Positions 61,105 to 64,000 of a stretch of DNA of 64,000 nucleotides are shown piece after piece. The stretch's first letter is position 1. Each line of letters begins with the position of its first letter. Origin of the DNA: Marmoricola sp. Leaf446 (GTDB taxonomy: Bacteria > Actinomycetota > Actinomycetes > Propionibacteriales > Nocardioidaceae); assembly GCF_001424755.1 (NCBI RefSeq), contig NZ_LMRF01000002.1, positions 1 through 64,000 of the forward strand, in the 5' to 3' direction. A model generated the notes under the pieces. The model made no database searches. It was not told the DNA's origin and saw only the letters and a list, made by a program, of their open reading frames with translations. The translations under genes and the position numbers were made by a program.

Positions 61105-61619
61105 CCGGCGAGCAGCGACCGCACCTGCTCGAGGCTCCCGCACCCGGAGTCGAGCAGCTCGTTGCGGCGGGTCGCCCAGGCCTCGCCGAGGCGGGCGCGG
61201 TCGGCGTCGGCGACGTCGGAGCGGGCCGGGTTGAGGATGTCGCGCTCCTCCTCGTCGAGGTGGTGCAGCAGCGTCTCGCTCAGCTCGTGCAGGGCGTGGC
61301 TGGCGTCCTCGTCGTACAGGTCGGTCGCCTCGAGCAGCGGGAGCAGCGCCTCGTAGATCTCGCGGTGCTCCTCCTCGCCGTGCTCGGCCTCGTGCTCGTC
61401 GATCGCGTCCTTGCGCCGGAGCTCGGGGTAGACGTGGCTCTCCTCGGCCTCCCCGTGGGCGACCAGCAGCGCCGACAGCTGCCCGCGCAGCGCGTCGCGG
61501 TCGTTCTGGTCGTTGCGCAGCTCCCGCAGCAACGTCTCGAACGCACGGTGGTCGTCGAGGATCAGGTCGACCACGTCGCCGGTCGTCGGGCGGGTGGTCT
61601 CGGGCAGCTCGTTCGTCAT
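61101..61619 (-). CDS. Hemerythrin HHE-domain protein
   Basis: The 172-residue protein has a single hemerythrin-like bundle: LILDDHRAFETLLREL, AHGEAEESHVYPELRRK, EHGEEEHREIYEALL and HHLDEEERDILNP carry the His and Glu iron ligands. It may bind O2, NO or iron, or protect against oxidants. It is the first gene of a short group with the MFS transporter (4-bp overlap). A ~465-bp repeat-rich gap lies upstream. Confidence 0.9.
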   Translation of the reverse strand: MTNELPETTRPTTGDVVDLILDDHRAFETLLRELRNDQNDRDALRGQLSALLVAHGEAEESHVYPELRRKDAIDEHEAEHGEEEHREIYEALLPLLEATDLYDEDASHALHELSETLLHHLDEEERDILNPARSDVADADRARLGEAWATRRNELLDSGCGSLEQVRSLLAG

Positions 61620-62086
61620 GCCCCCGACTCTAGGCACGAGCGGGGTGGGGTGGGCGACGTACGTCGGGTGGTGGGTCCGCGCGCTGGCCCTTCGAGACAG
61701 GACTCCGTCCTTCCTCAGGGACCCGGGGCGAGGGTCGGGGTCGGGCCTGATCACGGAAGATCTGGGTCACCTGGTGACTCGGATCTTCCGCGTCGGCGTG
61801 CTGCCGGTCGCTCGGGTCCCTGAGGAGGTCGCGCAGCGACCGTCTCGAAGGGGGCGGGGCGGCGTACGTCGGGAGGTGGCTGAGCGGAGGATCGCAGTCA
61901 TCTGGTGACCGGGATCCTCCGTCGTACCGGGTGGCCCTTCGAGACAGGACTCCGTCCGGCCTCAGGGACCTGGTGCGGGGCGGGCCTTCCTCCGGGGCCC
62001 GAGCCGCGGGCACCACGACGGGGCCGCTGTCCGCGGGTGCGGCCGATCGGGTGACAGGGAGCCGCAGGTGCGGCTAGGTTGCGGGC
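61620..62086. repeat. Intergenic mosaic of nested inverted repeats
   Basis: No gene is evident. Element R, GGCCCTTCGAGACAGGACTC then a CCTCAGGGACC end, occurs direct at 61686-61723 and 61933-61970, and inverted at 61815-61853. Element H is a stem-loop with arms CGGAAGATC/GATCTTCCG (61754-61790) and CGGAGGATC/GATCCTCCG (61885-61921); both share an inner GTCAC-CTG-GTGAC-like core. CGTACGTCGGG recurs near 61658 and 61863. The spacing suggests a mobile or recombining intergenic repeat family. A promoter for the HTH-TOBE gene may lie in 61971-62086, but none is clear. Confidence 0.8.
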
Positions 62087-62497
62087 GTGGCGACGTACCG
62101 GATCAAGCAGGCGGCCGAGCTGCTCGGCGTCAGCGACGACACCGTGAGGCGGTGGGCCGAGTCGGGGCGGCTGCACCCCACCACCGACGGCGCGGGCCGG
62201 CAGGTGGTCGACGGGGTCGAGCTGGCCGAGGTGGCGCAGCAGCTGGCGGCGTCGGGGGAGCACCCCGAGCCCGGTCCCGTGGTGTCGGCGTCGGCGCGCA
62301 ACCGGTTCGTCGGGCTGGTGACGCGCGTGGTGCGCGACACCGTGATGGCCCAGGTCGAGATCCAGGCCGGCCCACACCGCGTCGTGTCCCTGATGAGCCG
62401 GGAGGCCGCGGACGAGCTGCGGCTCGAGCCGGGCGTCCTGGCCATCGCGGCGGTCAAGTCCACCAACGTCGTCGTCGAGCTCCCGGAGGCCCCGTGA
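62087..62497 (+). CDS. HTH-TOBE molybdate-responsive/binding protein
   Basis: The 136-residue product has an excisionase/MerR-like helix-turn-helix (YRIKQAAELLGVSDDTVRRW, residues ~4-40) and a TOBE/Mop domain (ASARNRFVGLVTRVVRDTVM to the end). TOBE domains bind molybdate or tungstate. The combination beside modA suggests a molybdate-responsive regulator, or an intracellular molybdate store with a DNA-binding domain. GTG 62087. Its stop overlaps the modA GTG by 4 bp (GTGA), so it is the first gene of the mod operon. Confidence 0.88.
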   Translation: MATYRIKQAAELLGVSDDTVRRWAESGRLHPTTDGAGRQVVDGVELAEVAQQLAASGEHPEPGPVVSASARNRFVGLVTRVVRDTVMAQVEIQAGPHRVVSLMSREAADELRLEPGVLAIAAVKSTNVVVELPEAP

Positions 62498-63303
62498 ACC
62501 TGCACCTGCACCTGCCCGTGAGGACCGCCCTCGCCGGCGCCCTGGTCGGCACGCTGCTCCTGTCCGGCTGCGGCAGCAGCGGCGACGGCGGCTCGGGCGC
62601 CAGCGGCGACGAGCCGAGCGCCTCGGGCGAGAAGGTGACGCTGCGGGTGCTCGCAGCGGCCTCGCTGACCGAGACCTTCACCGCGCTCGGCGAGCAGTTC
62701 GAGGCCGACAACCCGGGAACCACGGTGCAGCTCTCCTTCGGTCCCAGCTCCGGCCTGGCCGAGCAGGTCACCAGCGGGGCCCCGGCCGACGTGTTCGCCG
62801 CCGCGAGCCCGAAGACGATGCAGACCGTCGTCGACGCCGGTGACGCGCAGGACCCGCAGGACTTCACCACCAACGAGGCCGAGATCGCCGTGCCCGCCGA
62901 CAACCCCGGTGACGTCGACTCCCTGGACGACCTCGCGAAGGAGTCGGTCAAGGTCGCGGTCTGCGACCCCGAGGTGCCGTGCGGCGTGCTGGCCGTCGAC
63001 GTCTTCGACTCGGCCGGGCTCGACGTCACGCCGGTCACCGAGGAGGAGGACGTCAAGGCGGTGCTGACCAAGGTCACCCTGGGCGAGGTCGACGCCGGCC
63101 TGGTCTACGTCACCGACGTGCAGGCCGCGGGCGACGACGTCGAGGGCGTCGAGGTGCCCGAGGAGGACGCGGCCACCACGACGTACCCCATCGCCGCGCT
63201 CGAGCGGTCCGAGAACGCCGAGCAGGCCCAGGCCTTCGTCGACCTGGTGCGCTCGGAGGTGGGCCGGAAGGCGCTGGAGGACGCGGGCTTCGGCCTCCCG
63301 TGA
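62494..63303 (+). CDS. modA: Molybdate ABC transporter substrate-binding lipoprotein
   Basis: The 269-residue product has a lipoprotein signal ending in LLLSGC (Cys near residue 25) and a Gly/Ser/Ala spacer. The mature ModA fold starts VLAAASLTETFTALGEQFEA and continues LSFGPSSGLAEQVTSGAPADVFAAAS, the molybdate-binding motif region, then AAVxV-like strands. It captures molybdate (or tungstate) outside the membrane. The start overlaps the HTH-TOBE stop, and its stop overlaps the modB GTG. Confidence 0.93.
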   Translation: MNLHLHLPVRTALAGALVGTLLLSGCGSSGDGGSGASGDEPSASGEKVTLRVLAAASLTETFTALGEQFEADNPGTTVQLSFGPSSGLAEQVTSGAPADVFAAASPKTMQTVVDAGDAQDPQDFTTNEAEIAVPADNPGDVDSLDDLAKESVKVAVCDPEVPCGVLAVDVFDSAGLDVTPVTEEEDVKAVLTKVTLGEVDAGLVYVTDVQAAGDDVEGVEVPEEDAATTTYPIAALERSENAEQAQAFVDLVRSEVGRKALEDAGFGLP

Positions 63304-64000
63304 GGTCGGGCTCGACGAGGCCGCCGAGGCGGGCTCCGGGACGTCACCGCGACCGTGTCCCCTGGCCGCTGGGGGTCCCGGCCGCGCTGGCCGTGCTGCT
63401 GCTGCTCGTGCCGCTGGCCGGGCTGCTCGTCCGCGCCCCGTGGGAGGGCCTGCCCCGGATCCTGCTGACGCCGGAGGTGCGGGAGGCACTGCGCCTGTCG
63501 CTGGTCTGCGCCAGCCTGGCCACGCTGGTCTCGGTCGTGCTGGGGGTACCGCTGGCCTACGTGCTCGCGCGCTCGCAGGCCCCCGGCGTACGCCTGCTGC
63601 GGGCGCTGGTGACGCTGCCGCTCGTGCTGCCGCCGGTCGTGGGTGGCGTGGCGCTGCTGCTGGCCTTCGGCCGCAACGGGATCGTCGGGCGCCACCTCGA
63701 CGCGTGGTTCGGCCTCACGATCCCGTTCAGCACGCCGGCGGTGGTGGTCGCCGAGACGTTCGTGGCGATGCCGTTCCTGGTGGTGGCGGTCGAGGGCGCG
63801 CTGCGCACCGCCGACCGGGGGTACGACGAGGCCGCCGCCACCCTCGGCGCCTCGCGGATGACGGTGTTCCTGCGGGTGACGCTGCCCATCATCCGCCCGG
63901 CCCTGGTCGCCGGGGCGGTGCTGTGCTGGGCCCGGGCGCTGGGGGAGTTCGGTGCCACCGCGACCTTCGCCGGCAACTTCGAGGGCACCACCCGCACCAT
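63300..64000 (+). CDS. modB: Molybdate ABC transporter permease (partial, runs off the window)
   Basis: An open frame from GTG 63300 continues to the window end without a stop (233 codons plus two bases). It has several hydrophobic segments (LAVLLLLVPLAGLLV, LALVCASLATLVSVV-like, VTLPLVLPPVVGGVALLLAF). The permease EAA motif is YDEAAATLGASRMTVFLRVT, followed by LGEFGATATFAGN near the end. This is the ModB pattern. It forms the membrane channel with ModC, which should follow downstream. GTGA overlap with modA indicates coupling. Confidence 0.92.
   Translation, partial: MRSGSTRPPRRAPGRHRDRVPWPLGVPAALAVLLLLVPLAGLLVRAPWEGLPRILLTPEVREALRLSLVCASLATLVSVVLGVPLAYVLARSQAPGVRLLRALVTLPLVLPPVVGGVALLLAFGRNGIVGRHLDAWFGLTIPFSTPAVVVAETFVAMPFLVVAVEGALRTADRGYDEAAATLGASRMTVFLRVTLPIIRPALVAGAVLCWARALGEFGATATFAGNFEGTTRT

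Noticed and set aside
61620-62086. Insertion sequence remnant
   Set aside because: No transposase fragment can be read in any frame; only nested short repeats are present.

Overview
The window is a piece of a high-GC actinobacterial chromosome. Very strong third-position G/C bias, frequent GTG starts and many ATGA/GTGA stop-start overlaps all point that way. Gene content suggests a Nocardioides-like member of the Propionibacteriales: rpsF-ssb-rpsR-rplI followed by dnaB, an NDMA-type methanol dehydrogenase locus with a mycofactocin-related methyltransferase, and F420- and LLM-type oxidoreductases. Taxonomy is inferred from gene content only. I see no prophage, transposase, CRISPR array, tRNA or rRNA.

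Layout. (1) 1-16.4 kb is a cell-surface glycan locus. A tightly overlapped seven-gene minus-strand operon (9941 down to 1010) encodes a Gfo/Idh sugar oxidoreductase, NAD-dependent epimerase, two DegT aminotransferases, a PglD-like acetyltransferase, a Wzx-type flippase fused to a glycosyltransferase, and a membrane O-acyltransferase. Around it lie two GT2 glycosyltransferases, a WbpD-like N-acetyltransferase and a giant secreted DUF4082 protein. (2) 16.5-19 kb holds endonuclease IV and a secreted GH16-like protein. (3) 19.1-25.8 kb is the rpsF-ssb-rpsR-rplI operon, then a membrane protein, an SDR, a MATE transporter and dnaB. A 24-bp inverted pair of consensus DnaA boxes lies upstream of dnaB. 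(4) 25.8-39.1 kb is mixed: FkbM methyltransferase, beta-helix lipoprotein, TerC, VOC protein, membrane spermidine-synthase-like protein, patatin, small membrane proteins, a DUF429-RelA/SpoT fusion, an LLM-hemerythrin fusion, and an NlpC/P60 hydrolase behind a probable c-di-AMP riboswitch.

(5) 39.3-49.3 kb is the most coherent system. On the plus strand are an iron alcohol dehydrogenase, a GAF histidine kinase, a LuxR-type response regulator and a LarA-like nickel-pincer enzyme. Converging on them on the minus strand are a methanol:NDMA oxidoreductase-like dehydrogenase, a MoxR AAA ATPase with a His-rich tail, a CoxE-like VWA protein and an MftM-like methyltransferase. I read this as an alcohol (methanol) oxidation locus with its own sensor pair, metal/cofactor maturation machinery and a link to mycofactocin. 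(6) 49.5-61.6 kb carries a FUSC-type transporter, FeS photolyase, TspO-like protein, SDR, DUF6328, YihY, phospholipase D, a UvrA2-like ABC protein, an MFS transporter and a hemerythrin protein. A 32-bp tandem repeat sits after the photolyase gene. (7) 61.6-62.1 kb is an intergenic mosaic of nested inverted repeats. (8) 62.1-64 kb is a molybdate uptake operon: HTH-TOBE protein, ModA, and ModB cut by the window end.
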